Shown in pieces: positions 40,767-49,881 of a stretch of DNA of 64,000 bases. The stretch is taken from positions 80,008 through 144,007 of the forward strand of contig CAKJYJ010000002.1 of assembly GCA_918262735.1 (NCBI GenBank). The letters run 5' to 3'. The first letter of the stretch is position 1. Every line of letters begins with the position of its first letter. The notes beneath the pieces are model-generated. The model searched no databases. It worked only from the letters and a program-made list of their open reading frames with translations, and was not told where the DNA came from. A program made the position numbers and the translations under genes. Origin of the DNA: Clostridiales bacterium. Its GTDB lineage: Bacteria > Bacillota > Clostridia > Christensenellales > UBA1242.

Positions 40767-41150
40767 TTAAATAAGTTTTAAAATAATTGTTGTTATTAAT
40801 GTTGCTATTGCCACTCCTGCAGATATTAGCGCAATTATTAACATCTTTTTGTTGTATTTTTTACTTTGTTTTAATTCTTCTTTATTCTCTTCGAGTTCTT
40901 TGCTTTTTAACTCATATAAGTCATTAAGTTTTTTATAATTTGCTTCTGATTGTTTTAAGTTGCTTTGTAATATTTCAATTTGTTTGTTTTGAGTATTCAG
41001 ATATTGTCTTTTTTCTTGTTCTTGTTCGTAAGCGATCGCTTGAGCCAACTTTTTATTTTTTTCATCTTGAATATATCCCGCCTGGGCAGAATTAACAAAA
41101 TTATAATTTGTTTGACTATCAATTATTTCTTTTATAGTTTCGTAGTTCAT
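40767..41150 (-). CDS. Coiled-coil protein with C-terminal membrane anchor
   Basis: Long Glu/Lys coiled coil then MLIIALISAGVAIATLITTIILKLI. Confidence 0.6.
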   Translation of the reverse strand: MNYETIKEIIDSQTNYNFVNSAQAGYIQDEKNKKLAQAIAYEQEQEKRQYLNTQNKQIEILQSNLKQSEANYKKLNDLYELKSKELEENKEELKQSKKYNKKMLIIALISAGVAIATLITTIILKLI

Positions 41151-41161
41151 GATATCTCTCT

Positions 41162-41809
41162 TTATTTATTTTCTAATCTATCTCTTAATTCTGTTAAAAC
41201 TTCACCATTGTACGAAAAATGCAGAGGTCCTTGAACTCGTGATGGTCTGCCAAGTAATTGTTGTGCTAGATTACTTAGATGGTATTCTTTTCCTTCATAT
41301 TCAACAAGTCTATCGTCATTAAGAACTTTAACCTTAATTGTAGGATCGTGAATATATTCTAAGAATTCTCCAGGTTTAATTCCAAGATTTTTGAATGTAA
41401 ATTTTGGACGTCTTATGGAATTTGCAAGTTCATCTTCAGTTTTATCTTTACTGCTGATTTCGTAAAGAGTCAATCTGTCGGTAGTATCAGTTAGCTCTGC
41501 AATGAGTTCTAATGCGTGGTAAGCCTTGTCTGGTTGCATCGCATAAAACTCTTTAACTCTCTTTTTGCCATTTAATTCATCGACAGCTCTTAAGTTGGCG
41601 TCGAACATATCAAGTAGTGAGTGCAACTTTTTATCTGCTAATCTATTTGGAACTTCATAAGTGGCGTAAAGTCTGAATGCAAATGGTGTGCATTCAGTTC
41701 TATTTAATTGGTTTAATCTTTTTTCTACATCATCTGCATAGCCAATTTTCACATATTCTGGAAAAGATGGGTTTGTTAAAATATAAATATATCCTGCAGT
41801 TTCTTCCAT
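41162..41809 (-). CDS. GIY-YIG nuclease family protein (T5orf172-like)
   Basis: GYIYILTNPSFPEYVKIGYADDVEKRLNQLN. Confidence 0.8.
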   Translation of the reverse strand: MEETAGYIYILTNPSFPEYVKIGYADDVEKRLNQLNRTECTPFAFRLYATYEVPNRLADKKLHSLLDMFDANLRAVDELNGKKRVKEFYAMQPDKAYHALELIAELTDTTDRLTLYEISSKDKTEDELANSIRRPKFTFKNLGIKPGEFLEYIHDPTIKVKVLNDDRLVEYEGKEYHLSNLAQQLLGRPSRVQGPLHFSYNGEVLTELRDRLENK

Positions 41810-41907
41810 AAAAACCTCCAATCTACGACAATTATAACATAAAATCTCTTTATTTGTATTGTTTTTATAATAAATAATTTAAATTAATGTGTATTTATTC
41901 AAATGAC

Positions 41908-41936
41908 TTGCAAAAGAAATATATTTACGGTAAAAC
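41908..41936 (+). promoter_or_regulatory. Putative promoter shared in sequence with 48000-48028
   Basis: AAATGACTTGCAA-N17-TAAAAC ahead of an SD-ATG. Confidence 0.45.
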
Positions 41937-41958
41937 ACAAACACCTTGGAGGTGGGCT

Positions 41959-42192
41959 ATGAAAAAGATTGTTGAACTTGTAAATATAAGTTTCAAAAAC
42001 TCGCAAGAGTATTTTAGGCAAACTATTGATATTCAACACATTAAGGCTAAGTTCGTTGAAACATTGTCAGCCGAGCAAAAGCAATTGTTTGATGAATTGT
42101 TGTCAAGCATGTATAAGCTTCATAACCTGGATATTGAAGAAAACATAATTCATACCTACAATATTTGCAAAGAGGTTTTTAAACTAAGATAG
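41959..42192 (+). CDS. Small protein, divergent member of an ITYNICK-type family
   Basis: SD ggagg before ATG 41959; C-terminus NIIHTYNICKEVFKL. Confidence 0.6.
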   Translation: MKKIVELVNISFKNSQEYFRQTIDIQHIKAKFVETLSAEQKQLFDELLSSMYKLHNLDIEENIIHTYNICKEVFKLR

Positions 42193-42213
42193 ATTTTCAA
42201 TTTAGGAGATATT

Positions 42214-42615
42214 ATGAAAGCGAGATTTGTTTGTAAAATGTCTGATGCGAGACTTGTGCGCAATGCCATTGATCGCAATGAAGGTAAATTACATGAGTAT
42301 ATTGTTGAAAGAACGATTTATCTTTCAAAGGAAAAGTTTATACACTTTAGAAGTCATTTGCTAGATGATAATGATGAACTCATTAATTACAGAAAAGAAA
42401 TGTATGTTGATGAAAACAAAGTATGGCATGTTTTGATGTTTTGTTCAATGATTGCCGATATTATGATCCTGGTTTACAGTGATGGCGAAGATTATGCCAA
42501 ATATGTTTCTATAATTTCAAATGGAGGTGAAAAAGTTGAACCACGTTTTACAACTAGTAAGAGATACACTAGAAAACGAGAAAATAAGTGCAGAAGAACA
42601 ACTGCAACTAAATAA
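42214..42615 (+). CDS. Hypothetical protein
   Basis: SD aggag before ATG; 133 aa; VYSDGEDYAKYVS. Confidence 0.55.
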   Translation: MKARFVCKMSDARLVRNAIDRNEGKLHEYIVERTIYLSKEKFIHFRSHLLDDNDELINYRKEMYVDENKVWHVLMFCSMIADIMILVYSDGEDYAKYVSIISNGGEKVEPRFTTSKRYTRKRENKCRRTTATK

Positions 42616-42772
42616 GATTTGCGAATTAGAAGATAAGTTCGTGAAAGATTTTTCAAAAGAAAAATGGCGAGAATATTTTGAATTAGATTTAGAAAAAGGC
42701 CAACTTGTAAACCTACAAATTGACCACATTGTTGAAATTACTTATAATATTTGTAAGAAATTATTTTCTTAA
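42536..42772 (+). CDS. Small protein of ITYNICK-type family (TTG start)
   Basis: TTG preceded by GGAGGTG; from there it aligns end to end with the 48050-48289 protein. Confidence 0.7.
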   Translation: MNHVLQLVRDTLENEKISAEEQLQLNKICELEDKFVKDFSKEKWREYFELDLEKGQLVNLQIDHIVEITYNICKKLFS

Positions 42773-43318
42773 CTTTTTCTTATAACGCTTTCTTTCTTTT
42801 AGTATTCTTTGTGCATTTTGGTTTAATGCTTTTATACTGCTTTCAATAAATTTTTCATCCACTTCTTTTTCTGATGTTGGGCTGTCTATTGGGGTGATTT
42901 CAAAACATACATATTTTCTAGAAATAGAATATGAAACTAACATTAATTGGTGTAATGTGTTAAATTCAATAATCATTGTTTGATCCCAATATCTCCAATC
43001 TACTACAGCAAAAGAAAAAATTTGTATGTCTTTAAGAACAACATCTACAGGATGATTTAATGTGTTTGATATTGTGTTAATTATCCCACTCAGCATATCA
43101 GTTGGAAGTAACCCCAAAAGATCAAACAAAGAATGAGTATTCTCATAAGGGGTATTAAGTTTCCCTAGAATGGTTTTAATAGATAATTCGCAGGTTATTG
43201 CTTCGTTTACAATAAGTGAAGCACTGCTTTCGATATTAAATCCAACATTTTCGTATAAATACATCGAAGTCTTATAGAAACTATCTCTACTTATTGATAA
43301 CCAATCATTCTTTTCCAT
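42761..43318 (-). CDS. HEPN-like hypothetical protein
   Basis: CELSIKTILGKLNTPYENTHSLFDLLGLLP resembles HEPN-type helices; SD before Met at 43318. Confidence 0.5.
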   Translation of the reverse strand: MEKNDWLSISRDSFYKTSMYLYENVGFNIESSASLIVNEAITCELSIKTILGKLNTPYENTHSLFDLLGLLPTDMLSGIINTISNTLNHPVDVVLKDIQIFSFAVVDWRYWDQTMIIEFNTLHQLMLVSYSISRKYVCFEITPIDSPTSEKEVDEKFIESSIKALNQNAQRILKERKRYKKKLRK

Positions 43319-43382
43319 ATTGTTTCTCCTTCTTTGATTATACCATAAAATTATGAAAAATGCACCCAAGCCATAAAATTTA

Positions 43383-43541
43383 GCAAAAGTTCACCATTTG
43401 TGCACCGTGGATTTGAAAGGGATTGCGTTAAAGATACAAAAGTTAGCCGTTTTGGTTAAGATACTGCACAATTTTGGCTAAAATTTTGATAGGAATTGCG
43501 ATTTTTGATATGAAATAGATTAAAATTATAATTTTCCATTG
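43383..43541 (+). repeat. 159-bp right-end repeat, copy 1 (element 1)
   Basis: Colinear with 49606-49764 up to the core; starts GCAAAAGTTCACCATTTGTGCACCG. Confidence 0.88.
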
Positions 43542-43586
43542 CTCCTAAGCGATAGGTCGGATGTTCGAATCATCTCGGTTGCACCA
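43542..43586 (+). pseudogene. 3' part of split tRNA-Arg(CCU); attR of element 1
   Basis: CTCCTAAGCGATAGGTCGGATGTTCGAATCATCTCGGTTGCACCA. Confidence 0.9.
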
Positions 43587-43692
43587 ATTTTCAAAGAAAA
43601 AAGACGCTATTTTATGGCGTCTTTTCCAAGAATAGTATTTGTACCAAAACAGCAATGCACTGGGAAATTTGAAAAAGTTATTAGGAGAACAA

Positions 43693-44646
43693 ATGGAAAT
43701 AAAAGAAAAAAAATGTAAAAAAATGAAATTATCTAAAACAAAAATAAGAGAATACACATTTATTGTAATGACTTATGTTTTTATTGTAGCAGCTACGTTA
43801 CTTTTTGCTAGCGATTTAGAAATACTTGGCAAGTGGTCTGATTTTCTGTGTCAGTTATGTATTGGAGCAGCGACAGGTTGTTTTGTAGTAGCGCTTCAAG
43901 AAACAGTGAATAATGAAGAATTGACAAAAATAATAAAAGAGTTAAAAACAAAAATTTATAATGATGAATATGAAAAAACAGAATCAATGTCGGTATTGTT
44001 TGAATCAGAAAACAAAAGAAAAAAATTTGTAAGAGATATCACAAAGTTATTTATGCAGCGTGAAGGTCCTGAAAGAAGTTACCAGCACGAAAAATCCTAT
44101 AATGGTGTCGATATATCAGAATATTTAGGAAAAATAAAATATGCAGAAAAAGAATGTATTTTAATTTTAGCAATATCTAATAACGAGGTAGTAGATTATA
44201 TTTTAGTTTGCGGTCAAAAGGATAGTAGTATTTTAGCAAGTTATTACTTTGAACAAAAAGATAATCAAGGTCGCACTGCGATAGATTTTGTTGCTAATTG
44301 GTATAATAAAGGTGCTCAAATTTGTAATTATCACAATCATCCTTTAAGATTCGCTGCAATTCCAAGCGATGATGATATTAAAAACATTAATGACCGCAAT
44401 AGTATTGCATGGCGCGAATGTATAGAAATATATGGAAAAGATTATCCTCAAGGATTTACTTTTGATGATTGGGGCGTTGTTACTTCATTTGATTTCTTTT
44501 CATATAGTAAATTTATTAAAGAGGGACAAAACCAAGAAGAATTATTGAGATACAGTAAAGAAACCAGTGATTTGATCAATAAATTATCAAAGAAATATGG
44601 CGTAAGCGAAGATGATCTCGATCCCCCTTCACCTGTCGATATTTAA
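43693..44646 (+). CDS. Membrane-anchored JAMM/JAB-domain protein
   Basis: TM segments near N-terminus; HNHPLRFAAIPSDDD motif; SD aggag before ATG 43693. Confidence 0.7.
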   Translation: MEIKEKKCKKMKLSKTKIREYTFIVMTYVFIVAATLLFASDLEILGKWSDFLCQLCIGAATGCFVVALQETVNNEELTKIIKELKTKIYNDEYEKTESMSVLFESENKRKKFVRDITKLFMQREGPERSYQHEKSYNGVDISEYLGKIKYAEKECILILAISNNEVVDYILVCGQKDSSILASYYFEQKDNQGRTAIDFVANWYNKGAQICNYHNHPLRFAAIPSDDDIKNINDRNSIAWRECIEIYGKDYPQGFTFDDWGVVTSFDFFSYSKFIKEGQNQEELLRYSKETSDLINKLSKKYGVSEDDLDPPSPVDI

Positions 44647-44653
44647 TTGGACT

Positions 44654-44690
44654 AAAAAACACTATTACGAATTTTAGTGTTTTTTTATTA
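44654..44690. terminator. Terminator after JAMM gene
   Basis: AAAAAACACTA...TAGTGTTTTTTTA. Confidence 0.7.
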
Positions 44691-44795
44691 TTATAATTTC
44701 CAAAATGATTAAGGAATGATGTTATTTTTTAATATTTCCCTTTTTCTTTTAATGTTTTGATTAACTCTTGTTCAAGTTCATCATAATTGATTATG

Positions 44796-47700
44796 TTATA
44801 TTAAAATAGGACTTTTAGGCTTCTTTTTTAAAGCATATTTATCTTCAAATTCTTCAATTTCAAATAAATCATAAATTTTTATCTTGTTAATGATTTGTAT
44901 ATTTAAATCATTTTTTATTAAAACAATTTTCTGTTTTAACTTTCTAAAATCACTATTATATGCTTTTAACAATCTTAACAAAACAGCTTCATTATCTATG
45001 CAAGACAATAAATGTTCTATTAAGTTGTTTTTATAGCCTGGTGATTCAATACTTATTAACAAATCTTCATAGCAATTAGAAAATGTTAAATCTGTGTCAT
45101 AAAGAGAATTTTGTTCAACAATTTTATATATAACTAAACTGTTCTTTTCTATAAAATCCGAACTTAAAAGTTTTAAAATTTCAATTTTAACATTTTTAAT
45201 GACGGTTTGTGACTGTAAAAATTTTAATGCATTTTCGTTATTTTTTGATAGTGCAAGGATAACCCTACTATCTTTCACAATAGATACATCATTAATAAGA
45301 ACAGGATTTAAAGTATAAAATTCGACTATTAAGTCCGTATCTGTAACTGTGCTAATTATATAGTTGTAGAATTCTTGTGGTTGATTAGTTTGAATTCTAT
45401 TTACCACTAATATTTTTACAAATTCATTGATGTTTTTATTTACATAATCTATCAATCCATTATGAGATGTAAAATTGGTATAACTCAACTCTTTATCAAT
45501 TATTTGCAAATTATTATAATCGAATCTAAATAAAGAATTGCTGATGATTGCCGATAGTAATTCCACATTTTGCTCACATCCAGAAATATTATTAAAAGTT
45601 ATATTAATTGATTTTAAGTTATTTGTTAAATTTTTGAGTTGATGTTGATCTAATTTTGATAGTTTAATTAAATCATAATTTTTTATTTTATCCTTAATCT
45701 TACTGTTTAAATTGATTTTAGAAAAAACTTGGCAGTCTAAGCATAGTAATATTTTTATCCATGCAGTAGATTTATAAGAATTGTCATCGTTTGAAATCAG
45801 TTCTGCAATTAAGTTTCCATTTGCCTTAAACATCTCCGTGGAAATTGTTTCAAAATTTTCGTCGTTACAATCTAATGATGTAAACAATTTTTCAAGATTT
45901 GAACTATTATTTTTTAGAAGTTTGCTTAAATTTAATCTGTTATTTTCAGCAAAAAACTTTACAATATCATAGTTGAAAGAAGCAGGATTTTCATATAAGT
46001 TATTTTTCAACTCCGAGAAAATGTATTCAATATTCGTTAATTTCGTATTAAAATCATTAGAAACATTAGAATAAGCATTTCTAATAAATGTTAAATCCGT
46101 TTCATTGCTATTGTTTTTATATGTCAATGAAATATATTTACTATAACTTTCATTTATTAGATCTTGAGTAATAAGTTGTTTAATTAATACAATAAATTTT
46201 TCATCAATGTAGCTTTCGTTTTTCTCTTTGTAATCTTTAAGCAATTTTTCTAACACATCTGCTTTTTCAAGATAAAGTTTGCAAGCCTTTATATTTGTGT
46301 ATTCATTTACTTCAGCTTCTAAAGAATCAATCTTATTCATTATGTCATGTTTATATTTTTCTTTGACTAATTCTTTGTCATTATGTAGAGACACAAGATC
46401 CTTTATCCTTTCTTTTAGATAATCGCTAAATTCAAGAGATGTCTGTCTTGGTGGATAATATGAAATTTCAACAATTAAAGAATTGGTATTTTTTATTACA
46501 TCCCAATCCACATCGGAGTTCATTATATTATCTATACTACTAAATGAAGCTGTCAGTCCTTTTATTTTAAATGAGGAATTTAAATTAAAATGAGATTGGT
46601 TATCTCTCAAAAAGTCTCGAATTAATGCTAATAAAGTATATTTTGGATCTAGACAGTATTCTTTATCTTTTAGTGCTCTAGTCAAATGCTCTATTTCTAA
46701 CTGCTTAGTACCAGTAATTTGTTTGATTGTTTCTTCTTTTTTTTCAAAGATTGCATCTATAATACTCTCATTGTACTGCAATTTCGCAAATTCATGAGGA
46801 TAAAGATTTTTTAATACTAATACAGATAACAAACTGTCATTGTTATATATTTCAACATTGTTTAACTTCTTATAAAAATCATATTCGTTGCATATATTTT
46901 TAATGGTTCTTAAATCAGATACATACAAAGATAAAATTTTTAATGCATTGTCTGAAATTTCGCCATCCTTTATGTACTCTTTAAATTTATATAAGGAATT
47001 TGTATAATCGACAATAGGAACAACAGGTATTATATAGTCAAAAAATTTATGCTTGTCCTGATTTTGAAACAAATCATCCTTAATTGCATATATAAATCTT
47101 ATTTTTTTATTTAAATATTTCGAATTATTTAGCAGTGAATTCAATTCTCTAAGATGAGAAAAGAATAACAAATCATTATATCTATCAATATCTTCAAAAA
47201 TTACTGTATCATAGGAGGTTTCTTTGAAGAAATATATTAATTCGTCTAAAAATTTATTGTAAACACTTTCATATCTTTCACATTCAAAGCTTGTTGAGTT
47301 TTTGGTAAAAGTGATTTTTGACAATCGAAAATTTTTATAAAAATAGTAAATTATATTAAACGATAAATACATTGCACTTGATATTAATGCAACAAATACC
47401 AATAAAGATAACCAGGTTGATACTGATGTTTTATTGAAATTAACTATATAATTTATACAATTGAAACTACAAAACAATATAATAGATAAAATACAAGATA
47501 AAAAAATTAAAATATTTGAGGATGTTTTTAACGTTGTTGGATATTCTCTTTTTATTTTTGAAAAAGGTAAAGTTTTTTGACTTTCTTGATAAATTAATTG
47601 CTGTATTATACTTTGCTCTACCTTTTCTATTTTCTCTTGTCTTTTAAAACTTTCATCTATATCAAGTTTTTCATTTGTTTTTGATTGACTATTATCATAT

Positions 47701-47921
47701 TCATTTGAATCTGAAAATTCAATCATATTGATATTTATATATTTTGATGGATTTTGCTCTTTTAATTTTAGTAGTATTGTGCTTTTCCCTGAGCCATAAG
47801 CACCCATAAGTGCTATGTTTTTTACATTGTCTTCATTTTGTGCCTCTTCAAATTCTTTTAAATATGGCTTTACTTTTTCTTCATCGATATTTGATAGGTT
47901 TGTTGATAATGCTCTTGACAT
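44796..47921 (-). CDS. YobI-like membrane P-loop NTPase
   Basis: NIALMGAYGSGKSTILLKL, VIFEDIDRYNDLLFFSHLRELNSLLNNSKYL, two TMs after the P-loop region. Confidence 0.85.
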   Translation of the reverse strand: MSRALSTNLSNIDEEKVKPYLKEFEEAQNEDNVKNIALMGAYGSGKSTILLKLKEQNPSKYININMIEFSDSNEYDNSQSKTNEKLDIDESFKRQEKIEKVEQSIIQQLIYQESQKTLPFSKIKREYPTTLKTSSNILIFLSCILSIILFCSFNCINYIVNFNKTSVSTWLSLLVFVALISSAMYLSFNIIYYFYKNFRLSKITFTKNSTSFECERYESVYNKFLDELIYFFKETSYDTVIFEDIDRYNDLLFFSHLRELNSLLNNSKYLNKKIRFIYAIKDDLFQNQDKHKFFDYIIPVVPIVDYTNSLYKFKEYIKDGEISDNALKILSLYVSDLRTIKNICNEYDFYKKLNNVEIYNNDSLLSVLVLKNLYPHEFAKLQYNESIIDAIFEKKEETIKQITGTKQLEIEHLTRALKDKEYCLDPKYTLLALIRDFLRDNQSHFNLNSSFKIKGLTASFSSIDNIMNSDVDWDVIKNTNSLIVEISYYPPRQTSLEFSDYLKERIKDLVSLHNDKELVKEKYKHDIMNKIDSLEAEVNEYTNIKACKLYLEKADVLEKLLKDYKEKNESYIDEKFIVLIKQLITQDLINESYSKYISLTYKNNSNETDLTFIRNAYSNVSNDFNTKLTNIEYIFSELKNNLYENPASFNYDIVKFFAENNRLNLSKLLKNNSSNLEKLFTSLDCNDENFETISTEMFKANGNLIAELISNDDNSYKSTAWIKILLCLDCQVFSKINLNSKIKDKIKNYDLIKLSKLDQHQLKNLTNNLKSINITFNNISGCEQNVELLSAIISNSLFRFDYNNLQIIDKELSYTNFTSHNGLIDYVNKNINEFVKILVVNRIQTNQPQEFYNYIISTVTDTDLIVEFYTLNPVLINDVSIVKDSRVILALSKNNENALKFLQSQTVIKNVKIEILKLLSSDFIEKNSLVIYKIVEQNSLYDTDLTFSNCYEDLLISIESPGYKNNLIEHLLSCIDNEAVLLRLLKAYNSDFRKLKQKIVLIKNDLNIQIINKIKIYDLFEIEEFEDKYALKKKPKSPILI

Positions 47922-47999
47922 CTTTTGTATACTCCTTTTGTTAATTATAACATAAATTGGAGCAGATTGTATATTTTTTGATAAATATTTATAAATGAC

Positions 48000-48028
48000 T
48001 TGCTATTAATTTTTTATTAAGGTATAGT
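48000..48028 (+). promoter_or_regulatory. Putative promoter
   Basis: AAATGACTTGCTA-N17-TATAGT ahead of SD ggagg and ATG 48050. Confidence 0.6.
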
Positions 48029-48049
48029 ACGACACAACTTGGAGGCAAT

Positions 48050-48289
48050 ATGGAAGAAATAAAAGACCTTGTTTACGAGCAATTGGCAAGTAGAAGAATA
48101 TCTGCTGAGGAAGAATTGCAACTTATTAAAATTTGCGAAAAGGAAGATGCCTTTGTTAAGGAATTCTCTAAAGCAAAGTGGCGAGAGTATTATGATTTAG
48201 ACATAGAAAAAGGCCAACTTGTAAACCTACAAATTGACCATGTTGTTGAGATTACTTATAATATTTGTAAGAATTTATTCAATTCCTAA
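48050..48289 (+). CDS. Small protein of ITYNICK-type family
   Basis: AKWREYYDLDIEKGQLVNLQIDHVVEITYNICKNLF, near-identical to the 42536-42772 product. Confidence 0.75.
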   Translation: MEEIKDLVYEQLASRRISAEEELQLIKICEKEDAFVKEFSKAKWREYYDLDIEKGQLVNLQIDHVVEITYNICKNLFNS

Positions 48290-49102
48290 ATAATGTTTTA
48301 TATTGTGAAAAAATTTTGTTGCAAAATAAATTTTATCAACTTCAAGTTGATACCCCTCAATCATCATACTTTTGGATGGAACTGGGAAATTTGCATCATA
48401 ATCAACTAATCCAAGTTTTATTAATTTTTGTACTGAAAGATGTTTGTCTTGGCCAATTGAATAGTTTGACTCATTATGGAAGTAATTTTCATATATTTCT
48501 TCACTCTTATTAAAGTCTTTAAGAACATCTATATCTGTTTCGTTTAAACAATTTATAACATTTAAAATATATTTAAAATCATCATTTGAAGTGAAAATTA
48601 ACTCATCTAGGATAGTATCTACAATATATTCAGCATATTTATTAATTTTTTCTTTTGATTTCTCTTTTATTGTTGTATCAATTGTATCTTGTAAATTAAA
48701 AGAAAAATTTCTTAATTCATCTTCTGTCTTTTGTTTGATTTTAGAAAAAAATTCTTCTTTATCTAAAACATAGTTATTTACGGTATCTATTTGTTTTTCA
48801 AAATGATTAATATTATTTTTTAGTTCAAAATTGTCTTTTTCAAGTTTTCTTATTTTTAATTTAAGTAATTTATTGTCAGAAATCAAACAGTTTAGCCTAT
48901 CAACTAATATGTTTAAATTATCCTGAGCTAGTTTTTTATTGTATGCGCCAATACCTAAACCGATAAGAGTGTTTATAGGACACACAACTCCACCTATATT
49001 AAATATCAACTCAAACTGTTCTGCAAAATTATTTTGCCTTAATTCAATTGGTTTTATATTTTTACTTATAAAATTATTTTCCATATGTGTAATATAACAC
49101 AT
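48275..49102 (-). CDS. Hypothetical coiled-coil protein
   Basis: Intact ORF; heptad-rich DNLNILVDRLNCLISDNKLLKLKIRKLEKDNFELKNN. Confidence 0.6.
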   Translation of the reverse strand: MCYITHMENNFISKNIKPIELRQNNFAEQFELIFNIGGVVCPINTLIGLGIGAYNKKLAQDNLNILVDRLNCLISDNKLLKLKIRKLEKDNFELKNNINHFEKQIDTVNNYVLDKEEFFSKIKQKTEDELRNFSFNLQDTIDTTIKEKSKEKINKYAEYIVDTILDELIFTSNDDFKYILNVINCLNETDIDVLKDFNKSEEIYENYFHNESNYSIGQDKHLSVQKLIKLGLVDYDANFPVPSKSMMIEGYQLEVDKIYFATKFFHNIKHYLGIE

Positions 49103-49186
49103 TTTGCTTAAAATTAAAAGTATTTATAATATTTATGAAATTTTTTAAATTTTATGTTATAATGTAACTATAAGAGGTATACACTA

Positions 49187-49573
49187 ATGGATTTTAATGA
49201 ATATTTGAGAAGAATAAATTATCAACCAAATTCTGCCCATATCCCAGATAGTATTATAAAAGGATTTGAAGAAGAAAAACGCAAGGAAGAATTAGAAATA
49301 CAGAAGGCCAATAAAATAATGCAAATGCAAAAAGATGTTGAAACTCAAAAATCTAGCCAAGACGCAATGGCCAGGCATTTACAAGAATTGGTTGCTTTAC
49401 AACATGAGTATAATGTAATTATTCAAAACCAATGTGAAGAATTAAAAAGGCAAAATGTTGCACAAAAGAATGAACTGAAGAAACAAAAGATCTGGAATTG
49501 GATTACTTATGGAATAACCACAGCAATTGCTGTCGCTTCTGTTGTTGCAACCTTTATTGGAATTTTTAAGTAA
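49187..49573 (+). CDS. Coiled-coil protein with C-terminal membrane anchor
   Basis: Same layout as 40767-41150; terminal IWNWITYGITTAIAVASVVATFIGIFK. Confidence 0.6.
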   Translation: MDFNEYLRRINYQPNSAHIPDSIIKGFEEEKRKEELEIQKANKIMQMQKDVETQKSSQDAMARHLQELVALQHEYNVIIQNQCEELKRQNVAQKNELKKQKIWNWITYGITTAIAVASVVATFIGIFK

Positions 49574-49605
49574 ATGTTGAAAATGCACCCAAAGTGCAAA
49601 ATCTT

Positions 49606-49764
49606 GCAAAAGTTCACCATTTGTGCACCGTAGATTTGAAAGGGTTTGAGTAAAAGATACAAAAGTTAGCCGTTTTGGTTAAGATATTACAGAATTTTGA
49701 CTACATTTTTCATAAAAATTGCGATTTTTGATTATAAACACGCTAATTTTATAATTTTCCATTG
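49606..49764 (+). repeat. 159-bp right-end repeat, copy 2 (element 2)
   Basis: Same length and order as 43383-43541. Confidence 0.88.
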
Positions 49765-49809
49765 CTCCCTCGCGATAGGTCGGATGTTCTAATCATCTCA
49801 GTCGCACCA
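49765..49809 (+). pseudogene. Degenerate tRNA-Arg 3' half; decayed attR
   Basis: 45 nt, 6 differences from 43542-43586 (CTCCCTCG... vs CTCCTAAG...). Confidence 0.85.
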
Positions 49810-49821
49810 AAATTAAATGGG

Positions 49822-49851
49822 AAAAAGACCAACGGGTGGTTGGTCTTTTTT
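49822..49851. terminator. Rho-independent terminator
   Basis: AAAAGACCAAC...GTTGGTCTTTTTT. Confidence 0.75.
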
Positions 49852-49881
49852 GGAGCACAAGTAACAAGGGGTGGGTGATTT

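Larger units (their letters stand above)
43587..49764. mobile_element. Tandem integrative element 2 (~6.2 kb), no integrase seen
   Basis: Bounded by tRNA-Arg 3' halves; right-end repeat shared with element 1. Confidence 0.7.

Noticed and set aside
49765-49809. Functional second tRNA
   Set aside because: Only the 3' 45 nt are present, with altered anticodon-loop bases and no matching 5' half.
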